64,000 nt of DNA from an uncultured Dehalococcoidia bacterium (GTDB taxonomy: Bacteria > Chloroflexota > Dehalococcoidia > Lucifugimonadales > UBA3495), in contig OY282456.1 in assembly GCA_958296225.1 (NCBI GenBank), positions 1,302,001 to 1,366,000 on the forward strand, read 5' to 3'. Positions 42,155 to 49,572 of the stretch are shown here, piece by piece; position 1 is the stretch's first letter, and each line of letters starts with the position of its first letter. The notes beneath the pieces are model-generated. The model saw only the letters and a program-made list of their open reading frames with translations. It was not told the origin of the DNA and did no database searches. Position numbers and translations under genes: made by a program.

Positions 42155-44401
42155 ATGCAACCCCTAGCGACCACGTCAGCAGCAGCAATGGCTGCGGATA
42201 GCCGGCGCGCGCTGCTGAAGCAGCATTTTGGCTATGATGAGTTTCGACCTCATCAAGAGGCGATAATCGCCAACGCTCTGGCCGGGCGGCATAGCCTCGT
42301 CATCATGCCCACCGGCGGGGGCAAGTCCCTTTGCTACCAGCTGCCGGCGCTGGCGATGGACGGGCTGACGCTGGTGGTGTCGCCGCTGATTGCGCTGATG
42401 CAGGACCAGGTGGACGGGCTGCGGGCCAACGGCATCGCCGCCGGGTTCATCAACAGCAGCCTGGATAACGCCGCCGCCAGCGCCGCCGGGCGCAAGGCCC
42501 AGGCCGGCCAGGTCCGCCTGCTGTACGTTGCGCCGGAGCGGGTGGCAATGCCGGGCTTCCGGCGTTTTCTGGAAACCCTGGACTTGCGCCTCATCGCCAT
42601 TGACGAAGCCCACTGCATCAGCGAGTGGGGCCACGATTTCCGCCCCGACTACCGCACTTTGTCGGATTTGCGGACGCTGTTTCCCGATACGCCGGTGATG
42701 GCCCTGACGGCCACCGCTACGGAACGGGTGCGCCAGGACATCGTTGACCAGCTCCGGCTGGGGGATGCGCCGCAGTTCGTCTCCGGGTTTGACCGGCCCA
42801 ACCTGACTTACACCGTCCGCCCGCAGACGGGAACGCCGGCCGCGCTGCGGGAGCTGCTGGACGAAAGGCGAGGGCAGCCGGCCATCGTCTATTGCTTTTC
42901 CCGCAAGGAAACCGAGGAACTGGCGGAATATATGACGGCCCACGGCCACCCCGCCGTTGCCTACCATGCCGGCCTGGACGCCGCCACCCGCCGCCTGACC
43001 CAGGAGCGGTTTATTGACGGCGCGGTTCCCATCGTCGCTGCCACCATCGCCTTTGGCATGGGCATTGACAAGCCGGACATCCGGCTGGTGGTTCACTACG
43101 CGCTGCCCAAGTCCGTTGAGGGCTATTACCAGGAGACGGGGCGGGCCGGCCGCGACGGGCTGCCCAGCGACTGCGTGCTGTTTTTCTCCGAGGGCGACCG
43201 GGCCAAGCAGGAGTTTTTCATCCAGAAAATGACCGGCGACGCCCGCGGCACGGCGGAACGGCAGCTGCAGCAGATAGTTGACTACGGACGGCTGACCACC
43301 TGCCGCCGCAAGTATTTGCTGGCCTACTTTGGCGATACGACGGCCGGAGAATCCTGCGGCAACTGCGACGTGTGCCTGGCGGAACGTCAATCGGTAGATG
43401 TCACCGTTGCCGCGCAAAAGATTTTATCGGCGGTAATCCGCACCGGAGAGCGGTTCGGCATCGCCCACGTCAGCAATGTTCTGCTGGGGAGCAACCTCCA
43501 GCGGGTTCGGGAATTGGGCCACGACAAATTGAGCGTGTTCGGTATTGTTGACGACTATGACCGCAGCGGGCTGCGCCGCATCGCCGACGGGCTGATTGAA
43601 AAGGGGCTGCTGGCGCGGGAAAGCGGGCAGTACGCCACCATCAGCGTAACCGGCGCCGGCCGCGCCTGGCTGCGGAGCCGGGAGAACCTGACGCTGGAGA
43701 TGCGGGTTGACGAACCGGCGGCCCGGCCGGAGCGACGCAGCGAGCGCACCGCGCCGGCCGCCCGCAGCGCCGGCGCCGCCCCCGATTATGATGCCGCGCT
43801 GTTTGAGGAACTGCGCGCTTTGCGCCGCCGTCTGGCGGACGAACAGGGAGTGCCGGCTTTCGTAGTGTTCGGCAACGCAACGCTGCAAGCGCTGGCGGCG
43901 GCGCGGCCTACCGACCGCCGGGCGATGCTGCAAGTGTCAGGCGTGGGGCCGGCCAAGCTGAACCAGTATGGCGAGCCGTTTCTGGCGGTAATTCGCAAGC
44001 ATCTAAATGGGGCGCCAGCGGGACGCGACGATACGGCTGATACATTGCAATCGCTGCCAAATCGTCCGGCTAACGATGTTGAGAATCAACCATTAGGCGC
44101 TACGCACATTATGACGCAACGGTTGTTGCAGCAGGGGTTGAGCATTGCCGAAGCCGCCCATGAGCGCGGCTTTACGCGAAATACGATTATGTCCCACCTG
44201 GAGCGCATCGTGGTGGCCGGCGAACCCGTTGACCTGGCGCGCCTGCTGCCCTCGCCGGAGCGTGTCGCCCAAATCACCGCCGCTATGAAAGCGGCGGAGG
44301 GCGAGCGTCTGGCTCCGGTGAAAGAACTGCTGGGCGATGATTATACTTACGATGAAATCCGCCTGGTCCGGCTTGCCCTGCAATCGGAAACAGCTCACTG
44401 A
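42155..44401 (+). CDS. recQ: ATP-dependent DNA helicase RecQ
   Basis: 748 residues, longer than the usual 600 or so. Helicase motifs: VIMPTGGGKSLCYQLPALAM, LIAIDEAHCISEWGHDFRPD, ALTATATERVR, and YYQETGRAGRDGLPSDCVLF. A zinc site follows (CRRKYLLAYFGDTTAGESCG with NCDVC), then a winged helix and an HRDC domain (LRALRRRLADEQGVPAFVVF). The last 100 residues add a helix-turn-helix-like extension (QGLSIAEAAHERGFTRNTIM) as in RQC/HRDC proteins of the extended type. Acts in recombination and repair. Confidence 0.95.
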   Translation: MQPLATTSAAAMAADSRRALLKQHFGYDEFRPHQEAIIANALAGRHSLVIMPTGGGKSLCYQLPALAMDGLTLVVSPLIALMQDQVDGLRANGIAAGFINSSLDNAAASAAGRKAQAGQVRLLYVAPERVAMPGFRRFLETLDLRLIAIDEAHCISEWGHDFRPDYRTLSDLRTLFPDTPVMALTATATERVRQDIVDQLRLGDAPQFVSGFDRPNLTYTVRPQTGTPAALRELLDERRGQPAIVYCFSRKETEELAEYMTAHGHPAVAYHAGLDAATRRLTQERFIDGAVPIVAATIAFGMGIDKPDIRLVVHYALPKSVEGYYQETGRAGRDGLPSDCVLFFSEGDRAKQEFFIQKMTGDARGTAERQLQQIVDYGRLTTCRRKYLLAYFGDTTAGESCGNCDVCLAERQSVDVTVAAQKILSAVIRTGERFGIAHVSNVLLGSNLQRVRELGHDKLSVFGIVDDYDRSGLRRIADGLIEKGLLARESGQYATISVTGAGRAWLRSRENLTLEMRVDEPAARPERRSERTAPAARSAGAAPDYDAALFEELRALRRRLADEQGVPAFVVFGNATLQALAAARPTDRRAMLQVSGVGPAKLNQYGEPFLAVIRKHLNGAPAGRDDTADTLQSLPNRPANDVENQPLGATHIMTQRLLQQGLSIAEAAHERGFTRNTIMSHLERIVVAGEPVDLARLLPSPERVAQITAAMKAAEGERLAPVKELLGDDYTYDEIRLVRLALQSETAH

Positions 44402-44413
44402 ACCGACCAGGCA

Positions 44414-44466
44414 GGCAGCGTTGCAATTATGGTACAGTGCCAAACCACCTGAAACGAGACGCTACC
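44414..44466. repeat. 53-bp remnant of the short inverted-end element
   Basis: The left part GGCAGCGTTGCAATT and the right part, ending in GCTACC at 44466, are ends of the same type as in 31342-31483, brought together with only about 12 bases between. No clear target duplication. Confidence 0.55.
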
Positions 44467-44536
44467 GCCAAGCAGCGTTTTGACAAGGGTATCCGCCCGG
44501 TTTATGCTTTCCGTATATTTTGACGGAGGCGGCGCG

Positions 44537-44731
44537 ATGTGGAACCGGATTTTCATTGCGTCCAGCGTGGTGTTCTTTTGCGGCATCTTTGCGTTCCTGT
44601 TTGGGGAGCATTTGATGCCAGGGTGGGCGCAGGTCACGCTGCCTGCCGGCGCGTTGCTGGCCGGCTTTGCCGCGATTGCCTCCGCCGTATCGGGTCTCGT
44701 CCTGATTCTAAAGCCGGATGCCGGCATTTAA
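44537..44731 (+). CDS. Tiny two-helix membrane protein
   Basis: 64 residues from the ATG at 44537, with GGAGG 10 bases upstream. Two helices: IFIASSVVFFCGIFAFLFGE and VTLPAGALLAGFAAIASAVS (continuing GLVLIL). No known family. The next tiny gene starts within its last codons. Confidence 0.55.
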   Translation: MWNRIFIASSVVFFCGIFAFLFGEHLMPGWAQVTLPAGALLAGFAAIASAVSGLVLILKPDAGI

Positions 44732-44903
44732 GGCAATAGGGATAACGCCGGCCGTCGTTTTCGCAGCTCTGGGCGTAGCGTTGGTTGTGCTGGTCGTATC
44801 ATCGCCGGCGGGCAGTTACGGCGTTGACCGGCTCCTTACAATCATAAGCACCCTGATTAGTGTCACCGCGTTTGGTTTCACGCTGATTGTCCATTTCCGG
44901 TAA
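44718..44903 (+). CDS. Tiny two-helix membrane protein, overlapping partner
   Basis: 61 residues; the ATG at 44718 overlaps the previous gene by 14 bases, implying coupling. Helices: AVVFAALGVALVVLVVSS and LLTIISTLISVTAFGFTLIV. The pair resembles a two-component small membrane complex; function unknown. An (A)GGGGCGAC-type hairpin repeat follows near 44946. Confidence 0.5.
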   Translation: MPAFKAIGITPAVVFAALGVALVVLVVSSPAGSYGVDRLLTIISTLISVTAFGFTLIVHFR

Positions 44904-45001
44904 CGGCGTTAGCGCTGGGCAGCCTGTGCCAAACGGTACGCCGAACCAGAGCAGGGGCGACCCATGGGCCGCCCTTGCACAATCGGCGTTGCCGGCGTTG
45001 G

Positions 45002-45472
45002 TTAGGTTCCGTACCGCGCGGCGGCGTTGGGGTCGCTGTACTCCACGTTCTTGGTGGACCAGAAGGCGGTGGCGATGTCGTCGCAGGCGGCGACCAGGGC
45101 CTCGGCGTTCTCCATGCTGACGGTCTGTTTGCACTGGCCGGCCAGTTTGAGGGCGGCGTTGAACTTGGCGGCGATTTCGTTGGCGTCGGTGCCGGGCCAG
45201 GCGTAGTCGGCCCAGAGGATGCGCAGCTCTTCCTTGCACTTCTCGGCGTGCTCTTCCTTGACGGTAACGTAGCGGGAGAAAGTGTTGGCGAAGGTCTGCC
45301 GGTCGGCGGCGGGCGAGCCAGGCTGGGGCGCTTCCAGGTTCTGCATCCGCAGCACCATTTTCTGCACGGTTTGGGCCGCCATCTTGGCGACGAGGGGGTC
45401 GTAGATGCCGCAGGGAATGTCGCAGTGGGCATAGGCCGTGCGGGGTTTCAGGAAAGCAATGGGATTGAACAT
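45002..45472 (-). CDS. sodN: Nickel superoxide dismutase
   Basis: 156 residues from the ATG at 45472. The nickel hook is clear: after a 15-residue proleader (MFNPIAFLKPRTAYA) comes HCDIPCGIYDP, where His1, Cys2 and Cys6 of the mature protein bind nickel. The four-helix part includes TFSRYVTVKEEHAEKCKEEL and ILWADY. The enzyme must be cut after the leader to bind nickel, normally by SodX; no sodX is seen here. It disproportionates superoxide. Confidence 0.93.
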   Translation of the reverse strand: MFNPIAFLKPRTAYAHCDIPCGIYDPLVAKMAAQTVQKMVLRMQNLEAPQPGSPAADRQTFANTFSRYVTVKEEHAEKCKEELRILWADYAWPGTDANEIAAKFNAALKLAGQCKQTVSMENAEALVAACDDIATAFWSTKNVEYSDPNAAARYGT

Positions 45473-45627
45473 CGTGGGCAGTCTCCTCAGGATAGCAAGG
45501 CCCCGGGCGCATACCGCGGGCCACAGGATGGTTGCAGCAGGAATGCTAGCGCAATTGGACGCCGGGCGCAAGTGGCGAGGCGTCATACTGGCGCCAGCGA
45601 GCGCCGGTCAAGGGATTGCGTTACTTG

Positions 45628-45750
45628 GGTAGCGTTCCGTTTCAGGTGGTTTGATTATTCCTGGATTCCCGCTTTCGCGGGAATCCAGGAACAGCAAGAG
45701 CGGCATCCCTGACTTTGAAAGGCCCCGACCACCTGAATTGCAATGCTACC
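45628..45750. repeat. 123-bp foldback element with 23-bp inverted ends
   Basis: Left end 45628-45650 (GGTAGCGTTCCGTTTCAGG...) and right end 45728-45750 are inverted repeats with about 5 mismatches. The interior holds a perfect hairpin, TTCCTGGATTCCCGC and its complement (about 45658-45691). No coding capacity. No matching flanking duplication is seen. The larger element begins 10 bases downstream. Confidence 0.7.
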
Positions 45751-45957
45751 GTCAAGTGCGGTAGCGTTCCGTTTCAGGTGGTCGGGGCTTTGCAAAGTCA
45801 TTAAAGCCCTCTCCCACAAGGGGAGAGGGGTAGCGCTCGGCCCGGGCCTGGTTGCCCTCTCCCCTTGTGGGAGAGGCTTGGGAGAGGGGTAGCCCTCCCG
45901 CTCCGGCGGCGGGTTTTGCGGCGCCCAGACTTTGCCCCTGCCCACTGACAACCCCCT

Positions 45958-45986
45958 TTGACAACCGCGAACATAAGTCCTATACT
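45958..45986 (+). promoter_or_regulatory. Consensus sigma-70 promoter of the structured RNA, copy 1
   Basis: TTGACA at 45958-45963 and TATACT at 45981-45986, exactly 17 bp apart. The same boxes with 17 bp spacing occur in copy 2 (reverse strand, 54650-54655 and 54627-54632), although part of the spacer has changed. Confidence 0.8.
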
Positions 45987-45992
45987 GTACCC

Positions 45993-46236
45993 CGTCACGT
46001 GATTCTCAGTCCAGCCAGAGGTCAACCCGGTCGTTAACGGCCAGTCAGCACAAAATCGCATACCGGCGTCGTGGAGACCCCTCGTCCAATGCTTACGCGA
46101 GAACGGTCTAACCGGCCAACAGCGACTGCCACCGCGCTGCGTGGCTGCGCCTTAAAGCGCAGTTCACGAACCATCGGAGCAAAACTTTGCGTAAATCCCC
46201 CGGCCGTGGGGCTGACAATGACCGGTAACCTCTGGC
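45993..46236 (+). ncRNA. Candidate structured RNA, copy 1
   Basis: The predicted start is about 7 bases past the -10 box. A leader of about 21 nt precedes a long-range closing helix: GCCAGAGGT (46014-46022) pairs with ACCTCTGGC (46228-46236), extended by CCGGTC with GACCGG (46220-46225). Inside are the hairpin CTGCGC/GCGCAG (46145-46150, 46157-46162; loop CTTAAA) and the core at 46189-46222 (GCGTAAATCCCCCGGCC, then GTGGGGCTGACAATGAC). The divergent copy at 17625-17853 keeps all of these with different paired bases. The whole looks like a guide or regulatory RNA; the HEARO/omega-RNA class is the nearest layout I know. Confidence 0.65.
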
Positions 46237-46376
46237 CCGCACTCCCCATCCCGCCAACCGCCCGAACCCCGATAGCCTGAACCAGCAAAAGGAGCATTGC
46301 CAATGAACCCAGCCCACCACCGCAGAGGAATAACCAAACCACCTGAAACGAAACGCTGCCGTCAAGTGCGCTGTCC

Positions 46377-46405
46377 TTGACATATTGCGGGTCTGGGGGT
46401 AGCAT
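46377..46405 (+). promoter_or_regulatory. Promoter of the SAM-riboswitch transcript
   Basis: TTGACA at 46377-46382 and TAGCAT at 46400-46405 with 17 bp between. It lies just outside the mobile element and points to the riboswitch at 46440. Transcription would start near 46412. Confidence 0.65.
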
Positions 46406-46439
46406 CAATAGCAGTTAACAATTGGATACGCTGCTGGAA

Positions 46440-46584
46440 CCCTTATCCAGACAGGCGGAGGGAACGGCCCTGTGAAGCCTGGCAACCAATCCCGCTTACC
46501 CGGCGGGGTCAGGTGCTAATTCCGGCGTCCCCCGTGGCGGGTTGCGATGCGACGCGCTGGCGGCGGTATGACGAAAGATGAGGG
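46440..46584 (+). promoter_or_regulatory. SAM-I (S-box) riboswitch
   Basis: Classic S-box order: CCCTTATC (46440-46447) starts P1, then AGGCGGAGGGAACGGCCCTG, TGAAGCCTGGCAACC, later GGTGCTAATTCC and GAAAGATGAGGG (46573-46584), whose GATGAGGG closes P1. The RNA binds S-adenosylmethionine and switches off downstream genes when SAM is high. It precedes mtnA by about 105 bases and a terminator lies between, so control is by transcription ending early. Confidence 0.93.
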
Positions 46585-46632
46585 GAGAACTGCTTTGTGG
46601 GCTCTCCCTGTGCCGGGCGAGCCTTTATTTTT
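46583..46632 (+). terminator. Riboswitch-controlled terminator and competing antiterminator
   Basis: Terminator: GGGCTC (46599-46604) pairs with GAGCC (46619-46623), followed by TTTATTTTT (46624-46632). Antiterminator: GGGAGA (46583-46588) can pair with TCTCCC (46603-46608), which uses part of the terminator arm and part of the P1 strand. SAM binding stabilises P1, frees the terminator and stops transcription. Confidence 0.75.
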
Positions 46633-46690
46633 GCCTCCGCCCCGGCCGGCAGCGTTCCCTACCGCCGCGCGCAAGTGACCGACTTTGAGT

Positions 46691-47734
46691 ATGACTGAAA
46701 TTCGTCCCATCAACTGGACCGGAACCCGCCTGGAGCTGCTGGACCAGACGCTCCTGCCTCACCAGCGTTCTACCATCAGCATCACGGACTATCGCCACGC
46801 CGCCGCCGCCATTACCGAGATGCGTGTGCGGGGGGCGCCGGCCATCGGCGTGACCGCCGCTTACGCCATGGCGCTGGCCGCTGCCGAGCTGCAATCCAGG
46901 GAGCGCGACCATTTCATCGGCGCGCTGCGGCAGGCCGGCGCGCACATCGCCGCCGCCCGCCCCACCGCCGTCAACCTGGGCTGGGCCGTGCGCCGGATGC
47001 TGCGGGTCGCCGAATCCGAACCGGACCCCGGCAGCATCCTGCCCCGGCTGGAGACGGAGGCCCGGCTGATTCAGGCAGAGGACGAGGCAATCAACCGTCG
47101 CATCGGCGAGCACGGGCGGGCCTTGATGCCCCCGGACGGACAGGGCGTTTTGACCCATTGCAACACCGGCGCGCTGGCCACGTCGGCTTTTGGCACCGCC
47201 CTGGGCGTCATCCGCGCCGGCTGGGAGGCCGGCGGACGGTTTCGCGTTTTCAACACCGAGACCCGGCCCTGGCTGCAAGGGGCGCGTCTGACCTCGTGGG
47301 AGTTCCAGCAGCTGGGTATTCCGGCCACGCTGGTCGCCGACTCGGCCGCCGGGATGCTGATGCGGCGGGGCGACGTTTCCTGCGTGATTGCCGGCGCCGA
47401 CCGCATCGCCGCCAACGGCGATACCGCCAACAAGATTGGCACCTACGCGCTGGCAGTGCTGGCCCACGAAAACGGCATCCCCTGCTACATCGCCGCGCCC
47501 ACCAGCACCGTTGACCTGGCCCTGGCCCACGGCGATGCGATTGCCATTGAGGAGCGGCCCGAACACGAGGTAACGGGCTATGGCGGCGCTGACATCGCCC
47601 CGGCCGGCACGGCCGCCTACAACCCCGCTTTTGACGTTACGCCGCACCGCTATATTACCGGCATCGTTACCGAAACGATGGTTTGCCGCCCCCCTTACAC
47701 CGAATCGCTGCGGCAAGCCGTGGACGCCGCCTGA
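46691..47734 (+). CDS. mtnA: S-methyl-5-thioribose-1-phosphate isomerase
   Basis: 347 residues from the ATG at 46691 (a TTG at 46685 is possible). It isomerises methylthioribose-1-phosphate in methionine salvage. Motifs: EMRVRGAPAIGVTAAYAMAL, the catalytic Cys in VLTHCNTGALATSAFGTAL, FNTETRPWLQGARLTSWEF, and the catalytic Asp in VIAGADRIAANGDTANKIGT. First gene after the SAM-I riboswitch. mtnP, which makes its substrate, lies 1.8 kb downstream. Confidence 0.95.
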   Translation: MTEIRPINWTGTRLELLDQTLLPHQRSTISITDYRHAAAAITEMRVRGAPAIGVTAAYAMALAAAELQSRERDHFIGALRQAGAHIAAARPTAVNLGWAVRRMLRVAESEPDPGSILPRLETEARLIQAEDEAINRRIGEHGRALMPPDGQGVLTHCNTGALATSAFGTALGVIRAGWEAGGRFRVFNTETRPWLQGARLTSWEFQQLGIPATLVADSAAGMLMRRGDVSCVIAGADRIAANGDTANKIGTYALAVLAHENGIPCYIAAPTSTVDLALAHGDAIAIEERPEHEVTGYGGADIAPAGTAAYNPAFDVTPHRYITGIVTETMVCRPPYTESLRQAVDAA

Positions 47735-47778
47735 ATCAAAAATCCGGTCTATCCTGCCCATCTCGTCGGTGTAAAAAT

Positions 47779-48873
47779 ATGACCATTGACCAGCAAACCC
47801 GCCGCCGCATCGCCCGCACCGGCCTTACCGCCCTGGACCCGGAGCGGGCCAGCCCCGGCTATACCCTGTACGCTCCCCTGTCCGGCAACGGCGAAGTCTA
47901 TCTGCTGGACAGGGACGGCGCAGTTGCCCACCGCTGGCAGATGCCCTATCCGCCCGGTCTTTACGGCTACCTGCTCCCCAACGGCAACCTGTTCTACGGC
48001 GGCAAGGTGCGGGATGACGGCGCGTGGGACATCTTTGACGGCTTCAAGCGATTCAAGGGTGGGGTGATGCTGGAGGCCGACTGGGACGGCAACATCCTCT
48101 GGGAACACCGGGACCCGTATCACCACCACGACGCCCGGCGGACGGAATCGGGCGGCTGCCTGTATATGACGGTGGAGCGTATGGATGACGCCGCCGCCGC
48201 CCAAGTGCCGGGCGGGCAGCCCGGGAGCGGGTCTGACGGTATGTGGTGCGACGTGCTGGTAGAGGTGGACGCCGACGGCAACCGCATCTGGGAGTGGCGC
48301 GCCGCGGCGCATCTGGACCCGGGTACCCACATCATTACCTTCAACGACCTGCGCGATGAATGGAGCCACGGCAACACCGTCGTTCCCTTGCCCAACAACC
48401 GGGCAATGTTCAGCTTCCGCAACATCTCCACCGTCGGCATCATTGATCAAGCCACCGGCGGCATTGTCTGGCAGATTGGCGACGACACGCTGGCGCAGCA
48501 GCATGACCCGTCGCTGCTGGACAACGGCAACGTGCTCATCTACGACAACGGTTCCCACAGCCGCCACGACCCGCTGCCGGCGTCCCGGGTCATTGAGGTG
48601 AACCCGGCCACCAACGAAATCGTCTGGCAGTACCGGGACAACCCGCCGTTCAACTTTTTCAGCGCCTACATTTCCGGCGCGCGGCGGCTGCCCAACGGCA
48701 ACACGCTGATAACCGAGGGGCATTTCGGGCGCATTTTCCAGGTAACGCCCGATGGTGAAGTAGTGTGGGAATACATCAACCCCCACTTTGCGCCCAACGA
48801 GCAGGGCTATCCGGTGAACAGCGTCTTTCGCGCCACCCACTACCTGCCGGACGCGATACCGCAGCTGCGCTGA
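47779..48873 (+). CDS. Arylsulfotransferase (ASST)-like beta-propeller protein
   Basis: 364 residues from the ATG at 47779. The sequence is built of propeller-type repeats such as LLPNGNLFYGGKVRD, EADWDGNILWEHRDPYHHHD, VPLPNNRAMFSFRNI, LLDNGNVLIYDNGSHSRHDP and RRLPNGNTLITEGHFGRIF. ASST enzymes move sulfate between aromatic compounds, but many family members have no proven activity. No signal peptide is seen, unlike typical periplasmic ASST. The upstream bases contain a copy of the AATCCGGTCTATCC-type intergenic repeat. Confidence 0.75.
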   Translation: MTIDQQTRRRIARTGLTALDPERASPGYTLYAPLSGNGEVYLLDRDGAVAHRWQMPYPPGLYGYLLPNGNLFYGGKVRDDGAWDIFDGFKRFKGGVMLEADWDGNILWEHRDPYHHHDARRTESGGCLYMTVERMDDAAAAQVPGGQPGSGSDGMWCDVLVEVDADGNRIWEWRAAAHLDPGTHIITFNDLRDEWSHGNTVVPLPNNRAMFSFRNISTVGIIDQATGGIVWQIGDDTLAQQHDPSLLDNGNVLIYDNGSHSRHDPLPASRVIEVNPATNEIVWQYRDNPPFNFFSAYISGARRLPNGNTLITEGHFGRIFQVTPDGEVVWEYINPHFAPNEQGYPVNSVFRATHYLPDAIPQLR

Positions 48874-48888
48874 AACAGAGGCAATCCG

Positions 48889-49515
48889 ATGGCAACCTGG
48901 CAGCCTGACCGCTACGGGGAGGAGAACCCGCACACCGGCGATTTGGCCGGCGGCGCTTATATTTCTACGACGCGCATCATCCTGCTGTCCATCATCAGTA
49001 TGGGCATCTACTGGTTCTATTGGATGTACCGCACCTGGAAACAGTACCGTGACCACACCGCTGACCTGGCTGCCGAAACCGGCGAGAGGCACTACCCGGT
49101 CTGGCACACGCTGACGCAACTCGTGCTGATTTACGGGTTCTTTCGCTATCACGCTCACATCCGGCATTACAAGGCGCTGATGCAGGAGCGTGGCATTGCC
49201 GACAGCCTGAATCTGGGGATGCTGACTACCATCGTGGTTATCAACACGCTGGTGGGCCTCATCGGCGGCGGTATGCGGGATCCCAGCTCGGACAGCAGCG
49301 GGATGGTTCTGGCCGGCGTTGTTATCAACATCATCAGCCTGATTGTTACCATCGGTATTCTCTGCCGGATGCAGTCCAACCTTAACCGTTATTGGGCTGA
49401 CGTGGACAGCCGGCTGAGCCAATCCGCCCGTTTCGGCAAGGGCGAAATTGTGCTTATCGTTATTGGCGTACTGCTCTGGCTTGGCACCATCGCCGGTTTC
49501 ATCTGGCCGGGGTGA
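48889..49515 (+). CDS. DUF4234-like membrane protein
   Basis: 208 residues with about four hydrophobic segments. The DUF4234 signature is seen in the first helix: IILLSIISMGIYWFYWMYRT followed by WKQYRDHTADLA. Later helices: LTQLVLIYGFFRYHAHI, MVLAGVVINIISLIVTIGIL and VLIVIGVLLWLGTIAGFIWP. Function unknown. It lies inside the methionine-salvage run, 16 bases after the ASST-like gene. Confidence 0.75.
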   Translation: MATWQPDRYGEENPHTGDLAGGAYISTTRIILLSIISMGIYWFYWMYRTWKQYRDHTADLAAETGERHYPVWHTLTQLVLIYGFFRYHAHIRHYKALMQERGIADSLNLGMLTTIVVINTLVGLIGGGMRDPSSDSSGMVLAGVVINIISLIVTIGILCRMQSNLNRYWADVDSRLSQSARFGKGEIVLIVIGVLLWLGTIAGFIWPG

Positions 49516-49572
49516 CGCGATTCCCGGCAAAATCCCATCCGGTCTATCACTTTAAAAAGGACTTTTAACTCA

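Larger units (their letters stand above)
45760..46360 (+). mobile_element. 601-bp non-autonomous mobile element carrying a structured RNA, copy 1
   Basis: Ends 45760-45782 (GGTAGCG...) and 46338-46360 (...CGCTGCC) are inverted, and the element is flanked by a perfect 9-bp duplication GTCAAGTGC at 45751-45759 and 46361-46369. Inside, from left: a CCCTCTCCC inverted repeat (45807-45877), a consensus promoter, the structured RNA, then AAGGAG plus an ATG at 46303 (MNPAHH...) that opens only a short frame. It has no transposase. The same element, inverted, is at 54128-54816. Ends match the decayed transposase copies at 19889 and 29560, which are the likely source of mobility. Confidence 0.85.

Noticed and set aside
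44405..44475. Target duplication around the 53-bp element
   Set aside because: The flanks GACCAGGCA and GCCAAGCAG do not match convincingly.
45807..45877. CCCTCTCCC repeats read as a CRISPR array
   Set aside because: Only an inverted pair is present, with no regular spacing or spacers. No CRISPR array or cas gene was seen anywhere in the window.
46071..46280. Short open frame inside the structured RNA, nearly the same in copy 2 (54340-54543)
   Set aside because: Its conservation is explained by near-identical DNA, copy 3 does not keep the frame cleanly, and the paired helices run across it. RNA structure is the better explanation.
46303..46377. ATG with AAGGAG inside element copy 1 (MNPAHH...)
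   Set aside because: The frame is short and ends beyond the terminal repeat; copy 2 diverges right after the shared start. I treat it as the remains of a lost gene, not a gene.
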